From Marinobacter sp. (lineage in GTDB: Bacteria > Pseudomonadota > Gammaproteobacteria > Pseudomonadales > Oleiphilaceae), in the NCBI GenBank assembly GCA_014762755.1, contig JABURI010000116.1, positions 1 through 36,617 of the forward strand: a stretch of DNA of 36,617 nt, read 5' to 3'. Shown in pieces: positions 28,685-35,691 of the stretch. The notes beneath the pieces were generated by a model, which did not search any database, was not told the DNA's origin, and worked only from the letters and a program-made list of their open reading frames with translations. Within the stretch, counting starts at the first letter, position 1. Each line of letters starts with the position of its first letter. A program made the translations under genes and the position numbers.

Positions 28685-29449
28685 GTGAGTGTGGATCCGA
28701 TTCTAGAGAAGTACTTGCCGACTGGTAATGAGGAGCAGGATGCGAAACTACCCGGCATGGGAGGGGTATACACGTCCATCAATTTGGGGATGTATACATA
28801 TACGCATCAGAATCCTGTGAAATTAACCGACCCGGATGGTAACGCAACAGCGTTAGCAGGCTGTGCAGGTGGTGCGGGAATAGGTGTATGGTTCGGTGGT
28901 GTTGGCGCAGTTCCGGGATGTGCAATTGGCTCTGCTGTTGCCACAGTCGGTACTATTACTGTCGGTGCACTTGCACTAACCCTATCAGGGGACACGCCGC
29001 AAGATCATGGTAATTCTCGAGTAAATAGTTCCGCTGCCGTTCAGGCTATGGCGATTGGTGAGGTAACGCCAGGTATTCAGAACCTAATAGACATCGCTGA
29101 AGACGCACGCGCATCAGAACAAAATAGAGGAGAGGTACGCGTTCAGCTTCAAACAGGAGGGGAAACTATCTCAAGCATATCCTTAGTCGGAGGAGCGGCT
29201 GGTGTTACAAAACTTCAGGCCACTGGTGGGCTCGCGTACGTTTGGGCAGATGGAATTTCAAAGGATTCATCTTTAGCTTCAAATGGAGCTTACAATACTG
29301 CAACCGTTAAACTTAGCGCGAAGATCAATAGCCTTTCGGGAGGTGGTCTGTCTGTCGGAGGAAACGCTCTGCGCGAGAATTTTGTTCATAAAAATAAGTT
29401 ATATCGAATTGACGTGGAGATAATCAATGGGAGGCATTTAATTGAGTAA
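26627..29449 (+). CDS. Displaced RHS cassette with alternative C-terminal toxin (no credible start)
   Basis: The frame is open from 26528; the first possible start is a GTG at 26627 that is an ordinary valine codon in copy 1 and lacks a Shine-Dalgarno. The 940-aa product would have RHS repeats, the RHS core (FGARYYDPRTSVW) and HQNPVKLTDPDGN, then a new tip: a glycine/alanine-rich hydrophobic segment (about 743-790, GGAGIGVWFGGVGAVPG), a polar linker (TPQDHGNSRVNSS) and a C-terminal domain of about 150 aa ending VEIINGRHLIE. I do not recognise the tip. It lacks signal peptide, SpvB and TcdB parts, so it is probably a silent orphan that needs recombination into the main gene. The tip region is AT-richer than the core. 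Confidence 0.8.
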   Translation: MLFTDGLKRVLQTKKDSQIGNGVDDPQAVMVASGRILFDHLGRSVEQYYPVTEPVGSALRFNATFDPIPPTVTEYDVQDRPLTVTQPDGATTEFDYGFGTDRDGRQQFRTTVTDANGVRKDSFRDVRQLITAVKEYNKGGNEILWTSYRYDPLKQITDVFDAQNNHTTAEYDLLGRRTVLDNPDTGKVVMDFDLAGNLIHKETPNLRALGETITYRYDYNRLTAIEYPQYPDTNVSYEYGAPNAPHNGANRIIRVTDQGGWETRQYGPLGELTQSTRYLQWSAGPGEQYTTKYSYDTWNRLQQLVYPDGEVLSYDYDLGGQMHAVHGRKGSYDYPYVQRLDYDKFGQRTYVLHGNNTVSRYSYDPYNRRLSHLTVGKGDGNPFMDLSYGYDEVGNITDLANRASNNSPSQMGGATNYTYTYDDLYRLTDSSGTFDAPPGKQHRFTLSMGYDTIHNITRKTQVDVLRQPSGQEVTQKKTTYDWTYRYDGNQPHAPTHLGDRTFSYDANGNQLGWTHDQNGTRRTITWDDENRIREIKDNGHRLTYTYDASGQRLTKRGPQGETGYINQWFTLRNGEVGTKHVYAGTTRVVSKLVKQDKPNAKRKGRIVYEKDQYTYHPDHLGTSAYITHTNGQVYQHLEYFPFGETWVEEHSNKQRTPYLFTAKELDEASQLYYFGARYYDPRTSVWVSVDPILEKYLPTGNEEQDAKLPGMGGVYTSINLGMYTYTHQNPVKLTDPDGNATALAGCAGGAGIGVWFGGVGAVPGCAIGSAVATVGTITVGALALTLSGDTPQDHGNSRVNSSAAVQAMAIGEVTPGIQNLIDIAEDARASEQNRGEVRVQLQTGGETISSISLVGGAAGVTKLQATGGLAYVWADGISKDSSLASNGAYNTATVKLSAKINSLSGGGLSVGGNALRENFVHKNKLYRIDVEIINGRHLIE

Positions 29450-29990
29450 TCTAATAGATGATCGATTAAAGTTGCTTTTAAGTGCATGTTTTGATGGCCG
29501 GGATAATATTCGAGTTGAGGCTAGGCACCTTGCCAGGTTTTTTTTGGAATCCAGATTAACGAAGTATGACTCTCGGCAACATGAGCAATTTTTGAGCGAG
29601 TTGCGCGAGAGTGATGTTTTTTTGCATGAGTATGGAGCATTAGATCTATTTTCTGGAATGTTTTCTGATGGTCAGGTGAGAGCATTTGCATTGAAAATTC
29701 TTGACCGTTTTCTTCTGCAAAAAAGCGATCGCCAAGATTTGATAAATGTTCTTAAGTTCACTGGTTCGATATTTGAAGTTCAAAAGAAACTCGCCGAGTT
29801 CTTGGAGGAAAATTGGAGGGTGGATGAAATTGTAGCGGACCGAGCTCTTGATATTATTTGGGATGTTGAAGTTTTGAGTGACATTAAAGGCACTCTGGAG
29901 GATATTTCAGGAATGGCATGCAACGAAGTTCTGCGAGAACATGCGGAACAACTTATTGAAGCTGTGAGAATAATTCAAAGCAGGCCTTGA
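29442..29990 (+). CDS. Putative immunity protein for the displaced toxin tip
   Basis: A 182-aa protein starting at TTG 29442, overlapping the toxin stop by 8 bp, with GGGAGG at 29429-29434 as a strong ribosome site. It is AT-rich, acidic and predicted almost all-helical (for example LRESDVFLHEYGALDLFSGMF, KFTGSIFEVQKKLAEFLE), without signal or membrane segments, which recalls HEAT-like helical immunity proteins. No family is recognised. The translational overlap with the toxin tip and matching base composition make a cognate immunity role likely. Whether it has its own promoter is unclear; it would need one to protect if the cassette upstream is silent. Confidence 0.7.
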   Translation: MSNLIDDRLKLLLSACFDGRDNIRVEARHLARFFLESRLTKYDSRQHEQFLSELRESDVFLHEYGALDLFSGMFSDGQVRAFALKILDRFLLQKSDRQDLINVLKFTGSIFEVQKKLAEFLEENWRVDEIVADRALDIIWDVEVLSDIKGTLEDISGMACNEVLREHAEQLIEAVRIIQSRP

Positions 29991-30253
29991 ATGCCCTGAT
30001 AGGGATATTTGTTTGAATATTTCTACTCATTTGAGCCACTAATGTCGTTGAATGCTGTGCTGGAGCCTGAGTACGAATCGGACCTCGAAGGTAGAATATG
30101 TTCAAAATCGGCCATCGAGCATCCGGGCGCAGGTCTTGCGTTTTGCCTCGCGGAAGGGGAAGCCGGGACACCCATTAGCCAGCTGTAGTCAAGGCACAAC
30201 AAAAGGCCTGCCCGCTTTTTTGCTGCGCCACACTCGTCCAATAGCTCTTTAAC
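29991..30253. other. Intergenic segment between displaced cassettes
   Basis: The 263 bp hold no credible gene. The first ~60 bp are AT-rich like the immunity gene; the rest is GC-richer, with GCCGGGACACCC at about 30160 and a GGCCTGCCCGC-TTTTTT stretch (about 30207-30224) that looks like half of a lost hairpin terminator. It ends in the boxA-like segment at 30222-30254. Most likely remnants of a short mobile repeat. Confidence 0.35.
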
Positions 30254-30254
30254 A
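30222..30254 (+). promoter_or_regulatory. boxA-like motif upstream of RHS copy 3
   Basis: AGCTCTTTAACA at 30243-30254 differs from boxA by its first base. The preceding 21 bp (GCTGCGCCACACTCGTCC...) match the segment before copy 2 with six differences over 33 positions in total. It again abuts the left edge of the RHS repeat exactly. Confidence 0.45.
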
Positions 30255-31298
30255 AACCGGGCTCTAACCCAGCACTACGACCCGGAACACCCGAGCGATC
30301 CGATCGAAACCGTGCTGTTCACCGACGGCCTCAAGCGGGTGCTGCAGACCAAGAAGGACAGCCAGATCGGCAACGGCGTGGACGATCCGCAGGCGGTCAT
30401 GGTGGCCTCCGGCCGGATCCTCTTCGACCACCTGGGCCGCAGCGTCGAGCAGTACTACCCGGTCACCGAACCGGTGGGCAGCGCCCTGCGCTTCAATGCG
30501 ACGTTCGACCCGATCCCGCCGACCGTCACCGAATACGACGTTCAGGACCGGCCGCTGACGGTCACCCAGCCGGACGGCGCCACCACCGAATTCGACTACG
30601 GCTTCGGCACCGACCGGGACGGCCGGCAGCAGTTCCGCACCACGGTCACCGACGCCAACGGGGTACGCAAGGACAGCTTCCGCGACGTACGCCAGCTGAT
30701 CACCGCCGTGAAGGAATACAACAAGGGCGGTAACGAGATCCTCTGGACCAGCTACCGATACGATCCGCTCAAGCAGATCACCGACGTGTTCGACGCCCAG
30801 AACAACCACACCACCGCCGAGTATGACCTGCTGGGCCGGCGCACCGTGCTGGACAACCCGGACACCGGCAAGGTGGTGATGGACTTTGACCTGGCGGGCA
30901 ACCTGATCCACAAGGAAACCCCGAACCTGCGGGCGCTGGGTGAGACCATCACCTACCGCTACGACTACAACCGCCTGACCGCGATTGAGTACCCGCAGTA
31001 CCCGGACACCAACGTCAGCTACGAATACGGCGCCCCCAACGCGCCGCACAACGGTGCCAACCGGATCACCCGGGTGACCGACCAGGGCGGCTGGGAAACC
31101 CGCCAGTATGGCCCCCTGGGCGAAATCGGGACAGATCTATTTTTCAGCTTTTTAATCTGGTGCAGATTAGGGGGTAGAGCGGCCTCACCAAACAACACCT
31201 TGCAGTGGAACTCTGGGGACAGTTTTTTAATTCAGGAGGGCCTAAGGGGGGCGGACCCCGTCGTGTGTAAAATCGTGATACAACGTATTGATAAATAA
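30255..31298 (+). pseudogene. Truncated third RHS copy, fused to repeat-derived tail
   Basis: RHS coding sequence matching copies 1 and 2 runs from 30255 to 31124 (871-bp repeat from 30254), then breaks after the codons for QYGPLGE where a GGGACAGATCTATTTT repeat begins. The frame happens to stay open to 31298, adding about 55 unrelated residues (IGTDLFFSFLIWCRLGG...). The first start codon is the internal GTG at 30312, without a Shine-Dalgarno. The RHS core motif, toxin tip and immunity gene are all missing, so this is a decaying cassette. It may still act as a donor for gene conversion of the left half of the repeat. Confidence 0.82.
31127..31175. repeat. GGGACAGATCTATTTT repeat, copy B, interrupting RHS copy 3
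   Basis: Closely similar to 26458-26505 (CGGGACAGATCTATTTTT ... GATTAGGGGG). A further GGGGACAG-TTTTTT sequence follows at about 31215-31230. The RHS homology ends just before it, so it marks the break point of the truncation. Confidence 0.5.
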
Positions 31299-31323
31299 AC
31301 CACTAAACATAAAAAGAGGTAGT

Positions 31324-31893
31324 ATGCTTACTCGCATTATTGTTGTTGTTTTACTCAGTCATTTCCTGTCTGGATGCGTGGCTCTCGTAAATGCGTTCGG
31401 CCACGACTTTACAGACCCGGAAAAGACCATGGTTCTAATGCAGCTTTACTCGCCCGAGGGCGCGAGTTTTGATTCGGCGACGTTTCAGGCGCTGACAAAC
31501 GAAAACCGTCACTCTATGTTGAACTCGTATCGGCAGGATAATGGCTGCATGACGATGATGTCAGTGTTTGATGCTGGAAGTTATGAATTGGTATCCCTTT
31601 TCTACAATATAAACAATAAGGGGCATATAGTTTATGACTTCGAAGAAGGGGATCCGGATAATGTCACCTTCGAGGTTGGGCCGAGAGGGGTCGTCTACAT
31701 CGGAGCCTATGCTGTTACCCAGGGAGAGACATCCGAAACGTTCGGGTTTGGCCCGACAAATCATTGTGGTAACGAGGAAGAAGCCATATCCGGTTACGAT
31801 GCTTACGCCATGGATAGCTATCTGTTCAGAGGAACATTCTGGCCAGAGCGCTTTGATGATAAATTGAAGAGCATGGGTGTCACCTCTCAATAG
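31324..31893 (+). CDS. Putative lipoprotein of unknown function
   Basis: A 189-aa protein from ATG 31324, preceded by AGAGGT; the frame opens earlier (31288) but the signal peptide fits 31324. The N-terminus MLTRIIVVVLLSHFLSGC is a lipoprotein signal with lipobox LSGC (Cys18), so the protein is probably membrane-anchored in the envelope. The mature part is beta-rich and acidic (FEEGDPDNVTFEVGPRGVVYIGAY) and resembles no family I can name. It occupies the slot where a toxin tip and immunity gene would follow RHS copy 3. It could be an envelope-acting immunity lipoprotein left from a lost cassette or an unrelated gene; I cannot decide. Confidence 0.72.
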   Translation: MLTRIIVVVLLSHFLSGCVALVNAFGHDFTDPEKTMVLMQLYSPEGASFDSATFQALTNENRHSMLNSYRQDNGCMTMMSVFDAGSYELVSLFYNINNKGHIVYDFEEGDPDNVTFEVGPRGVVYIGAYAVTQGETSETFGFGPTNHCGNEEEAISGYDAYAMDSYLFRGTFWPERFDDKLKSMGVTSQ

Positions 31894-32321
31894 AGTACTG
31901 TCACGCCGTTTATTTCCCTTCCGGTAACCCGTGTTGAGATTTGGGGCGCCACTTTCGATACTTGGCCTACTGACTGGTAGGCCGGTGGTGCCGCCCATAA
32001 ACTCGCCACAAATATGTCCGCACCAACGTCGAGCTTTTCCGCTACCAAGTCCTGAATCGTGGCCGCAGTCGGCATAAGATCGACCTCAGCCCTTCCGATT
32101 ACGTTCAGTGAAGCCCGCTAGCGTTTTGATCGCAGTTTTATGAACCCGTCGCGGACGAGCCCATCATCGAGACGGTTGCAGGACTGTTTGGTGTAGAACC
32201 AGGAGAGTTGAAGATTGGAAAGCGCAGGCAGCGCAACCCGTTCATGGATTCATCCTACGGCTACGACGAGGGTGTACGTGCCGGGTAGTGGCCTGAATTG
32301 CCGCTACCCGGCGATTGGTAT
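31894..32321. other. Gene-poor remnant zone with transposase-like and RHS fragments
   Basis: No intact gene is visible in these 428 bp. A hairpin GGCCTAC-TGACTG-GTAGGCC lies at 31964-31983 without a T-run. The minus strand is open over 31887-32075 and beyond (MPTAATIQDLVAEKLDVGAD...), protein-like in composition but not recognised and without a start context. On the plus strand 32130-32288 reads EPIIETVAGLFGVEPGELK then KRRQRNP, like the C-terminal DnaA-type helix-turn-helix tail of some IS200/RAYT transposases, and continues in the same frame into NPFMD-SYGYDE, an RHS remnant. Confidence 0.45.
32130..32288 (+). pseudogene. Transposase-tail-like fragment joined to RHS crumb
   Basis: The open segment between stops at 32127 and 32286 encodes about 35 residues resembling the C-terminal DNA-binding tail of REP-associated or IS200-like transposases (IIETVAGLFGVEPGELKIG), then about 12 residues (NPFMDSSYGYDE, about 32235-32270) matching the RHS phrase NPFMDLSYGYDE of copies 1 and 2. 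There is no start. The RHS match is sure at DNA level (AACCCGTTCATGGA...); the transposase assignment is tentative. Confidence 0.45.
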
Positions 32322-32564
32322 TCAAGACATTGAGTTGAGCTTTCTCATCGCTTCCCTGAGCACTTTGACAGACTCCGCATGCTTGCCCTGCTTATGCAGG
32401 GATTCACCCTGATCACGAAGCGCTTTGACGCTGGCTTCGGTCTCACTGTCCAGTTGTGCTGTTTGTAGCTGTTGGTCGATCTGGCTCACCAGAGACGGAC
32501 ATTGACCGGCCAGTGCAGCACCGGCGAAGAACATTGCGAATAAGAATGCAGCTAAGTAACGCAT
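32322..32564 (-). CDS. Small secreted helical protein, unknown function
   Basis: An 80-aa protein on the minus strand. ATG 32564 has a clear GGAGGGAATACC ribosome site. A signal peptide (MRYLAAFLFAMFFAGAALA, cleavage after ALA near residue 19) precedes a short acidic helical domain (QCPSLVSQIDQQLQ, SETEASVKALRDQGESLHKQGKHAESVKVLREAM) with a single TPR-like helix pair. Periplasmic location is likely. Similar small exported proteins with a CP-x-LV-x-x-ID start are common in gammaproteobacteria but, as far as I know, uncharacterised. It stands alone, divergent from the M48 gene. Confidence 0.75.
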   Translation of the reverse strand: MRYLAAFLFAMFFAGAALAGQCPSLVSQIDQQLQTAQLDSETEASVKALRDQGESLHKQGKHAESVKVLREAMRKLNSMS

Positions 32565-32897
32565 GGTATTCCCTCCTTTTTACACGCCCTCAGGGAGCAT
32601 AGCTCACCTGGTCAGATTTTGAGCAAAACATCCTCGTTTGGTTCCGGGCGCGTCAAGAGGATTACGCGCGGCTATGGTGACCCGGATCACACTCTGACCA
32701 GAGGGGCGGCGAAATCGATATGTAGCCGTGGAAGAGATTTGATGCTGTTTCTATACTCCTTTGTCTACTGTGTGGACGCACCGCAATGACACTCCCGCCT
32801 GAAAATCCCGTTCATTGCCCTGTGCTTTCGCCCGGTTGAATTAACCGGGCCCGGGAAGTGGCCCGTCACCCTGTAGTCATTAAATTGAGGGAATAGC
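32565..32897. promoter_or_regulatory. Divergent intergenic region
   Basis: 333 bp between the small secreted protein (minus) and the M48 peptidase (plus), with no gene. It must hold promoters for both; I could not choose clear boxes. An inverted repeat CCCGGTT-GAATT-AACCGGG at 32831-32849 lies about 50 bp before the M48 start and could be an operator or leader hairpin. Confidence 0.4.
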
Positions 32898-34109
32898 ATG
32901 GAATTGGTTTACAAGAACGAGAAGCCGTTGCTCAGGATAGCGGTCGTTTTTTCAGCGATTATCTGGCTGGCGTTGTTTGTCGGTACGTTCGGAATTGTGT
33001 TGTTGTACCTGCTTCTGGGATATGTGTTCTTTCTGTTTGCGCATTCCGCATTTATCTCCCATCTGAAAGGATCGGGGGTGCGGATCAGCCAGGAGCAGTA
33101 TCCGGATTTGTATGAGCGGCTGGTCCGTTGTTGCCAGAAGGTTGGCGTCAAGGAAGTACCTGAGGCTTACCTGTTACGTACCGACTTCTTTAACGCATTG
33201 GCCACCAAATTCCTGGGCCGGCATTTTGTGGTGCTGTTTACGGATGTGATCGATGCGCTGGAAGATCAGCCGGGCGCAATCGATTTCTACATTGGCCATG
33301 AACTGGGCCACATTCACCGCAAGCACCTTTCCTGGCGCGCGTTTGTGATGCCGGGCTCTTTGTTGCCCGTGGTTGGCCCGGCCCTGCGTCGCGCCGAGGA
33401 ATACACCTGTGACCGGTACGGCGTCGCCTGTTGCCAGTCTGAAGAGGACATCAAGGCTGCGATCGCCGCGATTGCCGCAGGAGATACGCGCTGGAAGACC
33501 ATCAATGTGGATGCCTACGTCAATCAGGTGCAGGCTACCAATGGTTTCTGGATGTCGTTCAATGAGCTGACCGGTGATTATCCGTGGCTGACCAAGCGGA
33601 TGGCGACGGCAGTAGCCCTGGCGCAGGGCAGGGAAGTGACGCATCCGCGCCGCAGCCTCTGGGCCTGGACACTGTCGATGTTCGTGCCCCGGGTCGGTGG
33701 CGGTGCTGGTGGAGCGGCGTCTCTGCTGGTGACGGTCGCAATGATCGGTGTTCTGGCTGCGGTGGCTATCCCTGCGTACCAGGAATATACCGAAAGGGCC
33801 CGATATACAGCTGCCTACTCCCAGGCCCAGGATGTCCAGCAGCGTGTCACCTCCTACGCCTATGACAATCAGGCCTGGCCGGTGACGATGCAGGAACTGG
33901 GTTACCCGGAGCTGACCGTGACTGATGACGTGCAGAATTACACGATTGATGTTTACGAGGAAGGTCTGATCGGGGTCGAAATGGGCGTCGATAACGCCGG
34001 TGAGTCCGAATACATCGTACTTGAGCCTACCGTCGAAGACGGCGAGATCAGCTGGGTCTGTTACGGCCAGAATGTTAATGAGCAGTATTTGCCAACTGAT
34101 TGCCAGTAG
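32898..34109 (+). CDS. M48-family zinc metalloprotease fused to a type IV pilin-like C-terminal domain
   Basis: A 403-aa protein from ATG 32898 (GAGGGAATAGC before it). Two close N-terminal membrane helices (about 12-50) are followed by an M48 (Ste24/HtpX-like) domain with HELGH at 134-138 and the downstream ligand Glu168 in EEYTCDRYG. After a Gly-rich linker (VGGGAGGAA) comes a pilin-type helix (SLLVTVAMIGVLAAVAIPAYQEYTERAR, about 274-301) and a globular tail ending with a cysteine pair (SWVCYGQNVN...PTDC), like the pilin disulphide loop. The helix is internal, without a prepilin leader. The active site probably faces the cytoplasm, but topology is uncertain. It is monocistronic and followed by a terminator. 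Confidence 0.88.
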   Translation: MELVYKNEKPLLRIAVVFSAIIWLALFVGTFGIVLLYLLLGYVFFLFAHSAFISHLKGSGVRISQEQYPDLYERLVRCCQKVGVKEVPEAYLLRTDFFNALATKFLGRHFVVLFTDVIDALEDQPGAIDFYIGHELGHIHRKHLSWRAFVMPGSLLPVVGPALRRAEEYTCDRYGVACCQSEEDIKAAIAAIAAGDTRWKTINVDAYVNQVQATNGFWMSFNELTGDYPWLTKRMATAVALAQGREVTHPRRSLWAWTLSMFVPRVGGGAGGAASLLVTVAMIGVLAAVAIPAYQEYTERARYTAAYSQAQDVQQRVTSYAYDNQAWPVTMQELGYPELTVTDDVQNYTIDVYEEGLIGVEMGVDNAGESEYIVLEPTVEDGEISWVCYGQNVNEQYLPTDCQ

Positions 34110-34130
34110 GCTCAGGCTGTAAACCGAAAT

Positions 34131-34160
34131 AAGGGGCTTTCGGGCCCCTTTCTTTTTATT
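34131..34160 (+). terminator. Rho-independent terminator after the M48-pilin gene
   Basis: The hairpin AAGGGGC-TTTCGG-GCCCCTT (34131-34150) is followed by TCTTTTTATTT, a good intrinsic terminator 21 bp after the stop codon. Confidence 0.88.
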
Positions 34161-34253
34161 TCAATATTTTAGGGGTATTTTGCAGAATTGACCTGAGCTT
34201 TTCCCTGTGTACTAGACTGTAATGAGGATATCTGCAGACGGGGAGGGTTCGCC

Positions 34254-35612
34254 ATGGTCATTGGTAATGATCCATTCGGTTTGGGAGGTTCCGCGGTAAT
34301 TGGCGGATCTGTTTCCGGCCCTGATCTCCCGGGGGCAATAGCCGGTCTTGCGGAGCCGTTCGATTCGGTACCCGGCATGCCTCTCGATAACTTGCTGGCT
34401 CGTATCGGGGATGCGCGGGTGGTGCTGCTTGGAGAGGCCTCCCACGGTACGGCAGAATTCTATCTTGCCCGAGAACGTATCACCCGCGCCCTGATCGAGA
34501 AGAAGGGTTTTTCCTTTGTGGCCATTGAAGGAGACTGGCCGGACGCGGCGCGGGTCGACCATTACGTTCGCCACGCCGAATACCCGCCCTCGGAATGGAC
34601 TGCCTTTTCCCGTTTCCCCACCTGGATGTGGCGCAATGAGGAAGTGCGGGGCTTCGTCGACTGGTTGCACGAGTACAACAGCGAGCGCCCTGCGCACGAG
34701 CGGGTCGCTTTTCATGGCTTGGACCTGTACAGCCTGTACAGCTCGATCCGTGCGGTGCTTGAGTACCTTGAGGAGGTGGACCCGGATCTCGCGATCCATG
34801 CTCGCCAGCGCTATGAGTGCCTGGCGCCGTTTGAAGGTGAACCGGCGACCTATGCCAAAGCAGCGCTCAATCCGCACTATCAGACCTGTGAACAGCCTGT
34901 CCTCGACATGCTCAACGAGTTGCTCAGCCGGCACCGTCGCTATGCGGAGCACGATTCCGACCGTTTCCTGGATGCCGTGCAGAATGCCCGGTTGGTGGCG
35001 GATGCCGAGGAGTACTACCGCACCATGTATTACGGCTCCCACAGCGCGTGGAATCTGCGGGATACCCACATGTTCGAGACCCTGGAGTCGCTGCTTAAAC
35101 ACTACGGAGACGACAGCAAGGCGGTGGTCTGGGCCCATAACAGCCATGTAGGCGATTCTGATGCCACGGACATGAGCCGGCGGGGAGAGTTCAATATCGG
35201 CCGGCTGTGTCGGGCCAGGTTTGGCAAGGAACTCTATACCGTCGGCTTCGGCACCGACCATGGCACCGTGGCGGCCGCATCAAACTGGGATGCGCCGATG
35301 GAATTCAAGCAGGTCAGGCCATCACTGGAGGGTAGTTTCGAGCGGTTGTGCCATCAGACTCGACTCCCGGGCTTTCTGCTTCCGTTTCAGAAGGCGCAGG
35401 GTGGGGTGCTTGAGGAATTATCGGAGCGGTTTCTGGAGCGGGCCATCGGGGTGATCTACCGGCCGGAAACGGAGCGGCAGAGTCATTATTTCCGGGCCTG
35501 TCTGCCGGAGCAGTTTGATGAATATATCTGGCTGGATGAGACCCGGGCGATCACGCCGTTTGCCACGGGGGTATTGCCGGGGGTTCCGGATACCTATCCG
35601 TTCGGGCTGTAA
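34254..35612 (+). CDS. Erythromycin esterase family protein
   Basis: A 452-aa protein of the erythromycin esterase-like hydrolase family (PF05139). Family motifs are clear: LLGEASHGTAEFYLARERI (Glu61, His64), FVAIEGDWPDA (Glu92) and VWAHNSHVGDSDAT near residue 300, giving the His/Glu catalytic set. ATG 34254 is preceded by GGGGAGGG at good spacing. No signal peptide is visible, so it is cytoplasmic. Most chromosomal members of this family are not resistance enzymes, and true macrolide activity cannot be inferred; a lactone or ester hydrolase is a neutral description. It is a single gene between two terminators. Confidence 0.9.
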   Translation: MVIGNDPFGLGGSAVIGGSVSGPDLPGAIAGLAEPFDSVPGMPLDNLLARIGDARVVLLGEASHGTAEFYLARERITRALIEKKGFSFVAIEGDWPDAARVDHYVRHAEYPPSEWTAFSRFPTWMWRNEEVRGFVDWLHEYNSERPAHERVAFHGLDLYSLYSSIRAVLEYLEEVDPDLAIHARQRYECLAPFEGEPATYAKAALNPHYQTCEQPVLDMLNELLSRHRRYAEHDSDRFLDAVQNARLVADAEEYYRTMYYGSHSAWNLRDTHMFETLESLLKHYGDDSKAVVWAHNSHVGDSDATDMSRRGEFNIGRLCRARFGKELYTVGFGTDHGTVAAASNWDAPMEFKQVRPSLEGSFERLCHQTRLPGFLLPFQKAQGGVLEELSERFLERAIGVIYRPETERQSHYFRACLPEQFDEYIWLDETRAITPFATGVLPGVPDTYPFGL

Positions 35613-35636
35613 GTTGGCAGTTGGAGCATAAAAAAA

Positions 35637-35660
35637 GAGGCCGCTGGAATCAGCGGCCTC
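35637..35660. terminator. Bidirectional terminator between esterase-family gene and gltA
   Basis: A perfect 10-bp stem (GAGGCCGCTG / CAGCGGCCTC) with GAAT loop. Read on the minus strand it is followed by a T-run (the plus-strand A6 at 35631-35636), making a strong intrinsic terminator for gltA. On the plus strand the trailing T content is poor (TCTCGTT), so it is weaker for the convergent gene. Confidence 0.88.
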
Positions 35661-35691
35661 TCTCGTTCCGATCGGCAAGTCTCTGAAAGAC

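Noticed and set aside
31995-32107. Plus-strand short frame ending LSPSDYVQ as an IS3-type transposase tail
   Set aside because: Only the last few residues resemble IS3 ends, the frame is about 35 codons, and the opposite strand reads more like protein.
34254-35612. Erythromycin esterase family gene as a macrolide resistance determinant
   Set aside because: Family membership alone does not show macrolide hydrolysis; the context is ordinary chromosome without mobile or resistance markers.
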